Below are positions 1 to 9,198 of a stretch of DNA of 43,096 nt, piece after piece. Made by a program: the position numbers and the translations under genes. The notes beneath the pieces were generated by a model that saw only the letters and a program-made list of their open reading frames with translations, was not told where the DNA came from and ran no database searches. The stretch lies in NCBI GenBank assembly GCA_019455245.1, contig JACFMR010000032.1, positions 1 to 43,096 on the forward strand. Direction: 5' to 3'. Each line of letters opens with the position of its first letter. Within the stretch, counting starts at the first letter, position 1. This stretch comes from Opitutaceae bacterium (GTDB lineage Bacteria; Verrucomicrobiota; Verrucomicrobiia; Opitutales; Opitutaceae).

Positions 1-60
1 TGGCTGGTTTTGACCCGGCCCTAACTGGCTGGTTTTGCCCGGCCGATGACAGCCTTGCCG
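1..60. repeat. Tandem copy of a GGCTGGTTTT-type interspersed repeat
   Basis: Two imperfect copies of a unit reading TGGCTGGTTTTGnCCCGGCC lie head to tail. The second runs on into GATGACAGCC. A third related copy lies at about 16174-16210, where GGCTGGTTTT is again followed by a GGCCGGTGACAGC-like string. No coding function is seen. Confidence 0.6.
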
Positions 61-98
61 AGCAAAACCCAATTTCCCATACCACTCATACCACTCCC

Positions 99-449
99 AT
101 GACCCGCGAAACTGAGGAAATGTTGGTCGACTTTGTCGCCCACCAGCATCGCGACTTCGATCCAGAGAAATGGATGGAGAAGCCGCATCCTACGGGTGCG
201 TCTGCACTCGAACGTGCCACGGCAGCCCACTTCCTCGCACTCACTACCTTCGGGCACGAACGCCCCCTGCCAAGCTGGGCAAACAACAAGGAAGCCCTCC
301 TCCAGGTAGCCCAGCTACTTGCTCCGAACAGAAGCCTCGATTCCAAAATGCAGGAAACCGAATTCTTGCCCTATCGCTTCCGCGGCATGCTCAACGCTGC
401 GGTTGAACAGCACCAACTTCAACCCCGCCTAACCCATGCCCGCGCCTAA
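99..449 (+). CDS. Small hypothetical protein
   Basis: This ORF encodes 116 residues, starting at ATG 99 just downstream of the window-edge repeat. I do not recognise the family. It is acidic at the N-terminus (RETEEMLVDF), has no membrane segment or signal peptide, and contains a helical-looking middle (ALERATAAHFLALTTF). Its 3' end overlaps by 14 bp a second ATG (436) that opens a 35-codon frame. This overlap geometry resembles a two-gene small operon such as a TA pair whose second gene has been cut short. Function is unknown; the case for a real gene rests on its uninterrupted frame and the overlap. Confidence 0.5.
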   Translation: MTRETEEMLVDFVAHQHRDFDPEKWMEKPHPTGASALERATAAHFLALTTFGHERPLPSWANNKEALLQVAQLLAPNRSLDSKMQETEFLPYRFRGMLNAAVEQHQLQPRLTHARA

Positions 450-543
450 AGCATTTCCAGAACTCACCGACGCGCTAAGGGCGATGATCGAACGCATCGA
501 GGATTGCCGCGCCGACCAGTCACGCCAACTTGTCACGCCATAG
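436..543 (+). pseudogene. Truncated ORF ending inside repeat DNA
   Basis: The frame begins with ATG at 436 inside the end of the preceding gene and encodes 35 residues (MPAPKAFPELTDALRAM...). It stops at TAG 541-543. From about 510 the DNA matches the GCCGCGCC...CACGCC repeat word also seen near 17493-17515. The C-terminal codons are therefore repeat-derived and the original gene was probably truncated by repeat insertion. The family cannot be told from so short a stretch. Confidence 0.4.
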
Positions 544-601
544 CCTGGCGACGACGGAAGCCTCGTGCGCAGGCAGGTCCGTCCTCCGCCGTCTGTTCCG
601 T

Positions 602-684
602 TGTAGGCGGGACGCCCCCGTCCCGCGACGGCGCAACCGCGCCGCTCTCCCTCACTCCCTTACTCCCTCACTCCCTTACTTCCC
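602..684. repeat. GC hairpin (family A) followed by an ACTCCCTN octamer array
   Basis: Bases 602-650 hold the GGCGGGACGCCCC...GTCCCGCGAC palindrome family, followed by GGCGCAACCGCGCC. From 645 to 684 there are five consecutive 8-bp units of CACTCCCT/TACTCCCT type. The same succession, hairpin then octamers, recurs at 17920-18077. It lies immediately upstream of the chosen start of the ligase-like gene. Confidence 0.75.
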
Positions 685-734
685 CCACCGCGCTTGCGCC
701 TTGCCGCGGCGGTCGCTCCCGCCAGACTGACGGC

Positions 735-2267
735 GTGACCTCCTCCCGACCGCCTCATCCGGTTGTCCGCCAACGGCTGCATCACACCCATGCGGGCGAC
801 GGCAAACGCATCGGGTTGCACCCGGCGGAAAAAGCGCTGGTCGGCCTGATCATCGTGCAACTCGCGTTCTGGGCCTGGGCCAACGGCGGCATGCGGCTGT
901 GGTCCAACTGGGTCGGCTGCAGCCTGGCCGTGGTCGCCTTTATCGTCTCACTCTGGCCACGCCACTACACCGAGGAAAATTCGCGGCAGGGCCGGTTTCA
1001 TCTGTCGATGTGGCCGCGTCTGCTGCGGTTTCCGTTGTTCTGGGCGGGACTCCTGCTCATGGCCTACATCGCCATTCAGGGCTTCAATCCCGCCTGGGTG
1101 TGGATGACCAACGAAGCAGGCTCGTGGTGGATGCAGGGCATCCCGCACATCGAGTGGTTGCCGCACGGCACGATTTCTCCGCTCAAGATGGGCAATCCCC
1201 TGCGGAGCATCATGATTTTCGGCGCGGGTTGGCTCACGTTGTGTGCGATCTGGGTGGGCGTCACCCGCCGGCGTTCCCTGCAGATCATCCTCTACGGCAT
1301 CGCGGCCAACGCCCTGCTGCTGGCCGGTCTGGCCATCGCCCAACGGCTGACCGGCACCGACAAAATCCTCTGGTTCCAGGAATCGCCCAACGAGATCTGG
1401 GGCACGTTTTTCTACCGCAACCACGGCGGGGCATGGTTCAACCTCATGGTCGCCGTCTTCTGCGCGCTGGCCTGCTGGCACTACCTGCGCGGCCTGCGCA
1501 CCTTCGCCAAGTCCAGCCCCACCCCCGTGCTCGGTTTCCTGAGCCTGCTGATGACCGTCACCGTGATCGTCAGCTACTCCCGCGGCGCCGTGCTGGCCCT
1601 GCTTGTTTTCCTCGGGCTCTTCCTGATCTTTTTCCTGCTGCGACAGTTCAGCCTGCCCAATTATCCGCAAAAACACCTCGTCACCGCCGTACTGCTGCTG
1701 ACGTTCGCCGGGTTTGCGTTCATCGGCCTGCGCGGGCTGGACGCGAAAAAAACCTGGGACCGCATGGAGGAACTGTTCGCCGGCGAAACCACCTCGCTGG
1801 TTGCGCGTCAGATCGCCACCAAGGCGACGTTCGACATGTGGCGCGCCTCCCCGTGGCTGGGCCACGGCGCCGATTCCTTCCAGTTCATCTTCCCTCTCTA
1901 CCAGCAAAACCACCCCGAAATCTGGTCGCAGCAGCGCTGGGACAAGCGTCAGCAAAAGATGGTGGAGGGCCGGCGGTTCTTCTGGCAAAACGCCCACAAC
2001 GACTTTGCCCAGATTTTGGCAGAGCTGGGCGTCGTCGGCGTCGCGCCCATTGTCTTCGGCCTGCTCTGGGGCGCGTGGCACTGCGTACGCCGCCGCGCCT
2101 GGGGCAACCCCATGGTCGTGGTCCCGCTGCTCGGCCTGCTGGTCGTGCTCTTCCACAGCTGGGGCGAATTCGTCTTCCAATGCCCCGCGATCCTCATCAT
2201 GTGGCTGGCGCTCGGCGGCATTGCGCTCCACTGGGCCGAGCTGGAAGCCCCGGCTCAGTCCAGGTGA
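735..2267 (+). CDS. O-antigen ligase/polymerase-like membrane protein
   Basis: The product is a polytopic inner-membrane protein of about 510 residues, like the WaaL/Wzy_C (PF04932) superfamily that transfers or polymerises undecaprenyl-linked glycans on the periplasmic side. Many hydrophobic segments alternate with short loops, starting at about residue 25 (ALVGLIIVQLAFWAWA). A large C-terminal periplasmic loop contains GHGADSFQFIFPLYQ and then NDFAQILAELGVVG before the last membrane spans, the usual layout of the family. The frame stays open upstream to 504, but that part is repeat DNA. I therefore start at GTG 735, and another start is possible. It converges with the dehydratase gene on the other strand and overlaps it by 13 bp. 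A second polymerase-like protein lies at 28079-29335, so this one is more likely the ligase. Confidence 0.8.
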   Translation: MTSSRPPHPVVRQRLHHTHAGDGKRIGLHPAEKALVGLIIVQLAFWAWANGGMRLWSNWVGCSLAVVAFIVSLWPRHYTEENSRQGRFHLSMWPRLLRFPLFWAGLLLMAYIAIQGFNPAWVWMTNEAGSWWMQGIPHIEWLPHGTISPLKMGNPLRSIMIFGAGWLTLCAIWVGVTRRRSLQIILYGIAANALLLAGLAIAQRLTGTDKILWFQESPNEIWGTFFYRNHGGAWFNLMVAVFCALACWHYLRGLRTFAKSSPTPVLGFLSLLMTVTVIVSYSRGAVLALLVFLGLFLIFFLLRQFSLPNYPQKHLVTAVLLLTFAGFAFIGLRGLDAKKTWDRMEELFAGETTSLVARQIATKATFDMWRASPWLGHGADSFQFIFPLYQQNHPEIWSQQRWDKRQQKMVEGRRFFWQNAHNDFAQILAELGVVGVAPIVFGLLWGAWHCVRRRAWGNPMVVVPLLGLLVVLFHSWGEFVFQCPAILIMWLALGGIALHWAELEAPAQSR

Positions 2268-4123
2268 GGCGTGTATTCGACCACCAGCTCCTTGAGCAGC
2301 TGCTTCACGGCTGAATTCTCCATCGCGTAGAGCCCGGGCACCAGTTCCTCCAGGTCGCGACAGGGCTTCGCGTGATTTTCGGCCACGAAACGCATGATGC
2401 GGGGATGCTGGGTCGGTTGGTGTTTCTCGGTGTGATGCTGGAGTTCCTCGAACAGTTTTTCGCCGGGCTTGAGGCCGGTGAACTTGATCTCGATATCCTC
2501 CCCCACCCGGTAGCCGCTCAACGTGATCATCTGCCGGGCCAGCTCGACGATCTTGATCGGCTGCCCCATGTCCAAAACGAAGATTTCGCCACCGTTGCCC
2601 TGCACGCTGCATTGCAGCACCAGGCCCACCGCCTCGGGGATGGTCATGAAGTAACGCGTCACATCAGGATGCGTCACGGTCACGGGACCGCCGCGGGCGA
2701 TCTGCTCCTTGAAAATCGGGATCACGCTGCCGGACGAACCCAGCACATTGCCAAACCGCACCGCCATCAGCTTGGTCTGGTGGCCGCCGAGCGCGTGCAG
2801 GCATTGCAGTTCCAACTCGGCCAGCCGTTTGGTCGCGCCCATCACGCTGGTCGGGTTGATCGCCTTGTCGGTGGAAATGAGGACAAAGGCCTCGGCCCCG
2901 TGCTCGATCGCGAGCTGCGCCAGCCGGCGCGTGCCCAGCGCATTGTTGTGCACGGCCTCGGCCGGCTGCCGCTCCATCATGTAAACGTGCTTGTGCGCGG
3001 CCGCGTGATACACCACGGCGGGGCGGTGGCGCGCAAAAATCTGCTGCATGCGGGGCGCGTCCATGATGTCCGCCACCAGCGGGACCGCCGAAGCCCCGGC
3101 CCCCAGTTCGGCCAGCTGCCGCTCCGCGTAAAACAAGCTGCCCTCCGCCTGCTCGACCATCAGGAGCCGCGCCGGGTTGTGCGCGATGATCTGCCGGCAC
3201 AACTCGCTGCCGATGCTACCGCCCGCGCCGGTCACCATCACCACCTTGCCCGCCACCAGTTCATGAATCGCGTTGGCGTCGAGGTCGACCTGTTCGCGGC
3301 CGAGCAAATCCTGGATCTCCACCGGCCGCACGCGGCTCGCCCGCACGCGGCCCGAGGCGAGTTCCTCCAGGGCCGGCAGGGTTTCCACCGTGAGACCCGC
3401 CCCGGTCATCAGGGCGACGACCTCGCGAATGCGCTTGGCCGGAGCCGAGGGCATGGCGATCACGGCCTTGGTGATTTCGTAGGGTTTCACCAGGGAGCCG
3501 ATCAGCTCGGGTCGGCCGACCACGGGCACGCCGTGGATCAGCTGACCGCGCTTGGCGTCGTTGTCGTCCAAGAAGAGCACCGGGCGAAACCCCCGGGCGG
3601 GTGTATTGAGAAAATCCCGGGCCAACGAGGCGCCCGCGTCGCCCGCCCCGATGATCACCAGTGGCGACCGTACGGACACCTTGTCATGGAGCCGTTGACC
3701 GAGCGTGATGCGTTCCCGGTAGAGCCGGCCACCCAGCCGGATGGTGCAGAGCCCGGCCACACTGAGCACATAGTCGATCAGCAGCACACCGCGGGGGGTG
3801 TTCACCCACTCCAGCGGCAGCATCCGCTCCAGCATCAGGATCGCCAGCACCGCGGTCATCGCAAAGACGATGCGCTTCAAATCAGGCACGCTGAAATAGC
3901 CGACCAGCGCGTGCAGCTGCCGCATGACGGTGAGCAACACGAGCTTCAGACCGACGACCAGCCAGAGGCTCATCAGCCGGTCCTCCTGGAAGGCCTCCGG
4001 CACCAAAAAATCAAACCGCAGCTCGTAGGCCAGGTAGAAACTCGCGCTGGTGACCGCGGTGTAGACCACGGCCAGAAACAGCATGCGGCGCCAACGGTGC
4101 AATTCCCAGAAATTCGTGCCCAT
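2255..4123 (-). CDS. Membrane-bound UDP-GlcNAc 4,6-dehydratase-like protein (PglF/WbpM/CapD family)
   Basis: The product has 622 residues. The N-terminal 135 or so contain four hydrophobic segments (for example residues 13-32 and 52-70). A nucleotide-binding module with GAGDAG (159-164) follows, then an SDR domain with TGAGGSIGSE (298-307). The catalytic signature is STDKAINPTSVMGATKR, with T418, D419 and K420. This is the long PglF/WbpM architecture. By family knowledge it converts UDP-GlcNAc to the 4-keto-6-deoxy sugar, the first step toward bacillosamine, QuiNAc or FucNAc derivatives. It is followed, in upstream order on the minus strand, by the initiating transferase 18 bp away and the PglE-like aminotransferase, so it belongs to a glycan-precursor operon. 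The exact product sugar is not set by sequence alone. Confidence 0.9.
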   Translation of the reverse strand: MGTNFWELHRWRRMLFLAVVYTAVTSASFYLAYELRFDFLVPEAFQEDRLMSLWLVVGLKLVLLTVMRQLHALVGYFSVPDLKRIVFAMTAVLAILMLERMLPLEWVNTPRGVLLIDYVLSVAGLCTIRLGGRLYRERITLGQRLHDKVSVRSPLVIIGAGDAGASLARDFLNTPARGFRPVLFLDDNDAKRGQLIHGVPVVGRPELIGSLVKPYEITKAVIAMPSAPAKRIREVVALMTGAGLTVETLPALEELASGRVRASRVRPVEIQDLLGREQVDLDANAIHELVAGKVVMVTGAGGSIGSELCRQIIAHNPARLLMVEQAEGSLFYAERQLAELGAGASAVPLVADIMDAPRMQQIFARHRPAVVYHAAAHKHVYMMERQPAEAVHNNALGTRRLAQLAIEHGAEAFVLISTDKAINPTSVMGATKRLAELELQCLHALGGHQTKLMAVRFGNVLGSSGSVIPIFKEQIARGGPVTVTHPDVTRYFMTIPEAVGLVLQCSVQGNGGEIFVLDMGQPIKIVELARQMITLSGYRVGEDIEIKFTGLKPGEKLFEELQHHTEKHQPTQHPRIMRFVAENHAKPCRDLEELVPGLYAMENSAVKQLLKELVVEYTPHLD

Positions 4124-4141
4124 GTGAAAAGTGGTCCGCGT

Positions 4142-4747
<606 letters not shown>

Positions 4748-4839
4748 AACAAAGACAAGGTTATCACCCTAGTATTGGCCAATAATGATGCAATGGTATT
4801 GTACTTGGATAATATCCAACAACCGGCGGTCGATCGGGT
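4748..4839. promoter_or_regulatory. AT-richer spacer with two perfect palindromes upstream of the pglC-like gene
   Basis: Between the aminotransferase stop and the transferase start lie TATTGGCCAATA (4773-4784) and TTGGATAATATCCAA (4805-4819). Both are perfect inverted repeats, in a spacer clearly richer in A+T than the flanking genes. They could be operator sites or part of a promoter. I could not place a convincing -35/-10 pair. Confidence 0.4.
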
Positions 4840-6006
4840 TCAGCTGCGCCACATGCCCCGCACCACCGCAATCACCCGGTCAAGATCCGCCGGCGTGAGA
4901 TTCGAGCCCGAGGGCAGGCAGAGGCCGCGGTCAAACAACGCCTCGGCGACCGCCCCGCCGTAAACGTCGTACCCGGCGAAGACCGGCTGCCGGTGCATCG
5001 GTTTCCAGACCGGCCGCGCCTCGATGTTCTCCGCCGCCAGCGCCTCGCGCACCGCCTCGCGGTCCGTCCCGGCGACAGCCGGATCAATCGTGATGCAGGT
5101 CAGCCAACGGTTGCTGCGGCCGAAGCTCGCCTCGGGCATGAATTCCAGCCCCGGCAGGTCACCCAGCGCCGCCTGATACCGGGCGCAATTCGCCCGGCGG
5201 GCGTTCACCCGCTCGTCCAACACGCGCAACTGCCCGCGACCGATGGCCGCCAGCACATTGCTCATCCGGTAATTGTAGCCGATCTGGGAATGCTGGTAGT
5301 GCGGCGCCGGGTCCCGCGCCTGCGTGGCCAAAAAGCGCGCTTTTTCGATCAGGCTCACGTCGGCCGACACCAGCATGCCCCCGCCCGAGGTCGTGATGAT
5401 CTTGTTCCCATTGAACGAATAGATGCCCAACCGCCCCCGCGTGCCCGGCGACACCGCCTTCTGCCCTCGGATGCCTGGCGTCCGCCGTCCGTAATAAGTC
5501 GCCCCCAACGCCTCGGCCGCGTCCTCGATCAACGGCACCCCGTATTGTTCGCACAGGTCCGCCACCGCATCGATGTCGGCGCTCTGGCCGTAAAGGTGTA
5601 CCAGAATCAGCGCCTTGGGCAGCCGGCCGCGCTGCGCCCGGTCGGCCAGGGCCTGGGCCAGCAGGTTCGGATCGAGATTCCACGAGCCGCGGTCACTGTC
5701 GATGAACACCGGCCGGGCGCCTTCATAAACGATGGGGTTGACGCTCGCGCTGAAGGTCAGGGTCGAAACCATGACGTCATCATCGCGTTGCACGTCGCAC
5801 AGCCGGAGCGCGAGATGCAGGGCCGCCGTGCCCGACGAGAGCGCCGCCGCGTGGGCCGCGCCCACCTTGGCCGCAAATTCGCGTTCAAACGCGTCCACGT
5901 GCGGCCCCAGCGGTGCAATCCAATTGGTGGCGAACGCCTCCTGCACCAACGCAAGTTCATCTCCACCCATATGGGGGGAAGACAGGTATATCCGGGGCTT
6001 GGTCAT
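4840..6006 (-). CDS. DegT/DnrJ/EryC1 family PLP-dependent sugar aminotransferase (PglE-like)
   Basis: The product has 388 residues when started at the ATG of MTKPRIYLSSPHMGG (6006). The longer frame to 6051 adds non-conserved residues. The fold-type I signature is clear: SSGTAALHLAL (57-67), EDAAEALGAT (161-170) and the PLP lysine K202 in SFNGNKIITTSGGGM. That last motif, and the opening motif, are those of UDP-4-keto-sugar transaminases such as PglE. With the adjacent PglF-like dehydratase it would produce UDP-4-amino-4,6-dideoxy-GlcNAc. Residues about 176-192 (PGIRGQKAVSPGTRGR) look like an extra loop relative to the usual GRxxGxxGxxGxxSFN spacing, and the DNA there (about 5430-5490) resembles the heptamer word class found elsewhere in the window. 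A PglD-like acyltransferase for the next step is not adjacent; it lies at 19863-20504. Confidence 0.9.
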   Translation of the reverse strand: MTKPRIYLSSPHMGGDELALVQEAFATNWIAPLGPHVDAFEREFAAKVGAAHAAALSSGTAALHLALRLCDVQRDDDVMVSTLTFSASVNPIVYEGARPVFIDSDRGSWNLDPNLLAQALADRAQRGRLPKALILVHLYGQSADIDAVADLCEQYGVPLIEDAAEALGATYYGRRTPGIRGQKAVSPGTRGRLGIYSFNGNKIITTSGGGMLVSADVSLIEKARFLATQARDPAPHYQHSQIGYNYRMSNVLAAIGRGQLRVLDERVNARRANCARYQAALGDLPGLEFMPEASFGRSNRWLTCITIDPAVAGTDREAVREALAAENIEARPVWKPMHRQPVFAGYDVYGGAVAEALFDRGLCLPSGSNLTPADLDRVIAVVRGMWRS

Positions 6007-6424
6007 AGGGTGGTGACGGGAATAAAACTGACACGCTGCAAGGCCGCCCAAAGCACCTCAATCCCAAACCGGCGAAGCAGAGCGCAGAAGTCAGACGACC
6101 GACGCCAGATATCCGCCCTCCTTCTTCCTTCATCCTTTCACCCCCTGTCGTGTGGGTTCTGTTGTAGGCGGGACGCCCCGTCCCGCGATTTAGTTGTATC
6201 GGCGTTAATTAGCATTTAAGCCCGTTTCACAGGAGGTAACGGAGGGCACGGAGAGATTGAGAACGGAATGCCCGACCCGGCAAAGCCGGGAAATCCGCCC
6301 TCTGACGTCAGCCCCCGTCCCGCGACGGCGCAATTGCGCCGCTCTCCCCCACTCCTTCATTCCCTACCCGCTCGACGGGTCCGCCCCCAATCGCGTGGCA
6401 CCGACGGTGCTTTACGCGAGCCGC
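6007..6424. repeat. Repeat-filled intergenic region
   Basis: No gene is seen. The region contains a short family A hairpin (about 6163-6189), a CACAGGAGGTAACGGAGG word (6230-6247) that recurs near 24207, a CCCGGC-AAA-GCCGGG hairpin (6276-6290), a partial family A copy with GGCGCAATTGCGCC (about 6312-6350) and a full family B hairpin of TCGCGT...ACGCGA type (6391-6419). The family B copy ends 6 bp before the stop codon of the DUF4838 gene. Confidence 0.7.
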
Positions 6425-8743
6425 CTACCGCAGTTCCATCGCCACTTCCTCGATCTCGATCCAGTCGCCGGCTTCCTGGTTCATCAGGTGCACGGCCACG
6501 CCCACGCGCATCGCCCCGGCCGGGGCCAGGTCACCCAGAAACAGTTCGACCCAGTCCGGCCAGTCGCCCGGGGGCAGCAACAGGCGCGACACCGCCAGAT
6601 GCTGGTCCCGCACGTCCAACCACCCCACCGCCACGGCCAGCATCGCCCCGGGTTGCAGGTGTCCGCGCAAGCGTATCCGGGCGACCGCCGCTTCCGCGCC
6701 GGCCACGCCGCACCACTGCGAAAGCGAAGTGTTGCGCTGACCCGCAATGAAGAGCACCCGACCTTCATCCCCGGCGTCTTCGCGCAGTTCCACCCGGTGA
6801 TGCTGCGCAGGCTCAACCTTGCTGAACCACGGCGCCGGCAACGGCAACGTGTAATCCAATTCCGTGAGCCGGCGCACCGGCTGCGGCGGGCCGGTGAAAC
6901 GCCCGTGCTGCATGGCATCCGCCCGCGACGGCTGGCGCAGCAGGGCCAACAACCGGGCTTCCGCCGGCGTTAGCGTCTCCGGTTCCGGCGCAAACCCCGT
7001 TCCGGCCAGCCGCACCAGCGTGTTCATGGTCGGATCGTGTTTCAGGTAATCGTCCCACCGAAACGGAGCGATCAGCAGCGGCTCGCGGGCCTGCAGGTCC
7101 AGCGTGTACCGTTCGAATTCATCCCGCGCCGCCCGGAACGCCCGCAGGTCGCGCCACCACTGCGCCGGTTCGCCCGTCCCCAGCAGCAGGGCCCGGTTCA
7201 GCTGCATGCGCGTCGTTTGCATGGTCACAAACCGCTCCGTCACCCCGAACGCCGCCCCCACCTGCCGCACGCGTTCGCGCACCACCGGCCGCCGCGCCAC
7301 GGCCGCGGCCTCGTCGAGCAAAACGCGCAGTTCCGCGCAAACCTCCGGCGGAAACAGCACCGCCTGCTGCTCGTTGCGGAAAAACTTCAACCAGAACGTC
7401 GGCCCCGGTTGCCCCAGCCAGATTTCTTCGCAACGCGTGAAAAACCGCCGCATCGGCCCCGCCGCCTCCTTGAAATAACGACGGTAGTATTCGCCCAGCA
7501 AGCGGTCCGCGTCCTGCTTCGGATCCTGCAGCAACTGCGCCACGAGCCACGGCTGCGGCCCGTCCAGGCCCCAGTTCGGCGTCATCTCCGCAAAATAATC
7601 CGTGAAGCCCAGGCCCCGCGTATAGCGCAGGTGGTCCGCGAGCAAATGCGGATGCAACCGCGGAATCAGAAACCCATGACCGTAGATGTAATCGTATATT
7701 CCCAGCCGGAGGCTGGGAGCTGCGAGCTTGGAGCTATTGGCTGGAAGCTGTAGGGCCGGACCCCTGGTCGCCTCCGGCGCTGCCTTCGGCAGGTAAACTT
7801 GGTCCGCGCCCAAATAATTTTCAGCAGAAACCGCCCCGCCCTCCGTCATCTGTCGTCCGCTTGCCGCGCCGTAGTTGAACGAAGGCGGGCCGTCTGCTTG
7901 CCGCGCCGTAGCTCCACCGGAGCGAAGGCGGGCGCCGACCCGCAGTGCCTCCACCCAACGTTTTTGCAGCGCCCGGTCCTCGGCCACATACGCGGGGTCA
8001 TAACCCTGCGCCCGGTCGGCGGTCAGGAACGGGATCACGTGCGGATCGACCGGAAAGTCCGGCGCCTCCTCGCACCAGTAATAGGCCAGCGCCCCCACAT
8101 ACTTGTCGGGAAACTCCCGCGCCGTGCGCGCCGCCACCCGGTTCATGAAGGTGAACACCAGATTGGAAAAATCCGGCCGGCCGCGAAACCAGCGCAACGG
8201 CAGCACGAGCGCCCGCGTCTCGGCGGAATCGCCGAAAGTCAGCGCATCATTTACCCCGAGGGCAAACGACACCGCCTCGGGCTCCGCCCGAAAATGCGCC
8301 AGCGCCGCCTCCGCCGCGAAATCCGCCACATCCTCGCGGCCCAGATCCGGGTTCCACCAGCCCGAGCCGTCGGGCGGACGGATCCGCCGGCCGTTTTCTT
8401 CGGGAAAAAACTCCGGATGCTCCGCGTGCAGCGCCGGCGGAAACACCCGGCTCAGGTTGTGCGAAAACGCCAGCCGCGGGGTCAACCGGTTGAATTCAGC
8501 CCACCCGCCGTCGTTGGCCCGCGTGGCCCCGCCCAAGGCGCGGGTCAGAAACGCCCGGTCCGTCAGCGCCGGCGGCGTGGCCCCCGCTTCGCGGCCCAGT
8601 TCGCCCGGCATGAACCAGCGCTCCACCTGCAGCAGTTCGCGCCAGCGCTCATGCGCCCGCGACTTCCCCGGCGCCGCCACGGCCGGGCCCGCGGCCAAGA
8701 GACCGCAGACCAGACCGAGAAGACTCCAGGTTCGGAACGACAT
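6425..8743 (-). CDS. Secreted DUF4838 domain protein (putative glycan-associated)
   Basis: The product has 772 residues from ATG 8743; a GTG 18 bp upstream would add six residues. An N-terminal signal peptide is plain (MSFRTWSLLGLVCGLLAAGPAVAA). The central part contains SFALGVNDALTFGDS, LAYYWCEEAPDFPVDPHVIPF and YTRGLGFTDYFAEMTPNWGLDG. This pattern is what I associate with DUF4838 proteins, a glycoside-hydrolase-like family common in Verrucomicrobiota, Planctomycetota and Bacteroidota; a role in polysaccharide handling is inference. Residues about 267-348 do not look like the rest. They are encoded by two copies of the GCCGCGCC...AAGGCGGG repeat (7860-7932) and six consecutive heptamers (7708-7749), all in frame. 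The gene stands alone on the minus strand between repeat-filled gaps. Confidence 0.75.
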   Translation of the reverse strand: MSFRTWSLLGLVCGLLAAGPAVAAPGKSRAHERWRELLQVERWFMPGELGREAGATPPALTDRAFLTRALGGATRANDGGWAEFNRLTPRLAFSHNLSRVFPPALHAEHPEFFPEENGRRIRPPDGSGWWNPDLGREDVADFAAEAALAHFRAEPEAVSFALGVNDALTFGDSAETRALVLPLRWFRGRPDFSNLVFTFMNRVAARTAREFPDKYVGALAYYWCEEAPDFPVDPHVIPFLTADRAQGYDPAYVAEDRALQKRWVEALRVGARLRSGGATARQADGPPSFNYGAASGRQMTEGGAVSAENYLGADQVYLPKAAPEATRGPALQLPANSSKLAAPSLRLGIYDYIYGHGFLIPRLHPHLLADHLRYTRGLGFTDYFAEMTPNWGLDGPQPWLVAQLLQDPKQDADRLLGEYYRRYFKEAAGPMRRFFTRCEEIWLGQPGPTFWLKFFRNEQQAVLFPPEVCAELRVLLDEAAAVARRPVVRERVRQVGAAFGVTERFVTMQTTRMQLNRALLLGTGEPAQWWRDLRAFRAARDEFERYTLDLQAREPLLIAPFRWDDYLKHDPTMNTLVRLAGTGFAPEPETLTPAEARLLALLRQPSRADAMQHGRFTGPPQPVRRLTELDYTLPLPAPWFSKVEPAQHHRVELREDAGDEGRVLFIAGQRNTSLSQWCGVAGAEAAVARIRLRGHLQPGAMLAVAVGWLDVRDQHLAVSRLLLPPGDWPDWVELFLGDLAPAGAMRVGVAVHLMNQEAGDWIEIEEVAMELR
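7708..7932. repeat. In-frame repeat insertion inside the DUF4838 gene
   Basis: Bases 7708-7749 are six exact-length 7-bp units ending in GCT (GGAGGCT, GGGAGCT and variants), 42 bp or 14 codons. Bases 7860-7889 and 7897-7932 are two copies of the family D word, which starts CTTGCCGCGCCGTAG and ends AAGGCGGG. This word also occurs in intergenic DNA at 10028, 11340 and 17990. The host reading frame stays open through all of them. Confidence 0.8.
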
Positions 8744-9198
8744 AAACCAAAAGGCAGGCACAACGGACCGGCCTTGTAAACGATTCCGCCAAACCGGCGG
8801 AGCCGCCCTCCGATCCCAGCTCCTGGCTTTTAGCTCATAGCTCTTCGCTCATAGCCCCAGTCGCGTGGTACCCCTCACGCCGCGACATGGCGTCGCGGCG
8901 AAATCTCAAAACCCTAAAAAGCAAAATCCAAAAATGAAACCGGCAAACTCTCTCAGGTTCGGTTGTGGGCGGGACGCCCCGCCAAAGGACGGGCAAGCCT
9001 CGTCCCGCGACCTGGCTTCAGCGGCAAAATCCCTACCGAGGCGAAGCCGACATCAGACACTCCCAAAATCCTGTCGAGCCGGCCAGGCGACATCTGACCA
9101 CGCCAAATGGGAACCCGGCGATCGGCGCAGGCTGCGCCCCATCAGCTCCTAGCTACCAGCTACCGGCTAACAGCTACCGACTCCTTTACGCAAAGCGA
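8744..9198. repeat. Repeat-filled intergenic region
   Basis: No gene is seen. From 8818 to 8859 there are six 7-bp units of AGCTCNT type, then a family C palindrome GCCGCGAC-ATGGC-GTCGCGGC (about 8879-8902), an AAAAATGAAACCGGC word (about 8929-8944, also at about 9977 and 17727), a full family A hairpin (8964-9012), and six 7-bp units of AGCTACC type (9144-9185) that end 13 bp before the VapC stop codon. Confidence 0.75.

Noticed and set aside
948..2612. Long minus-strand ORF of 554 codons
   Set aside because: It is antisense to the O-antigen-ligase-like gene and low in hydrophobic content; the plus-strand frame has the membrane topology.
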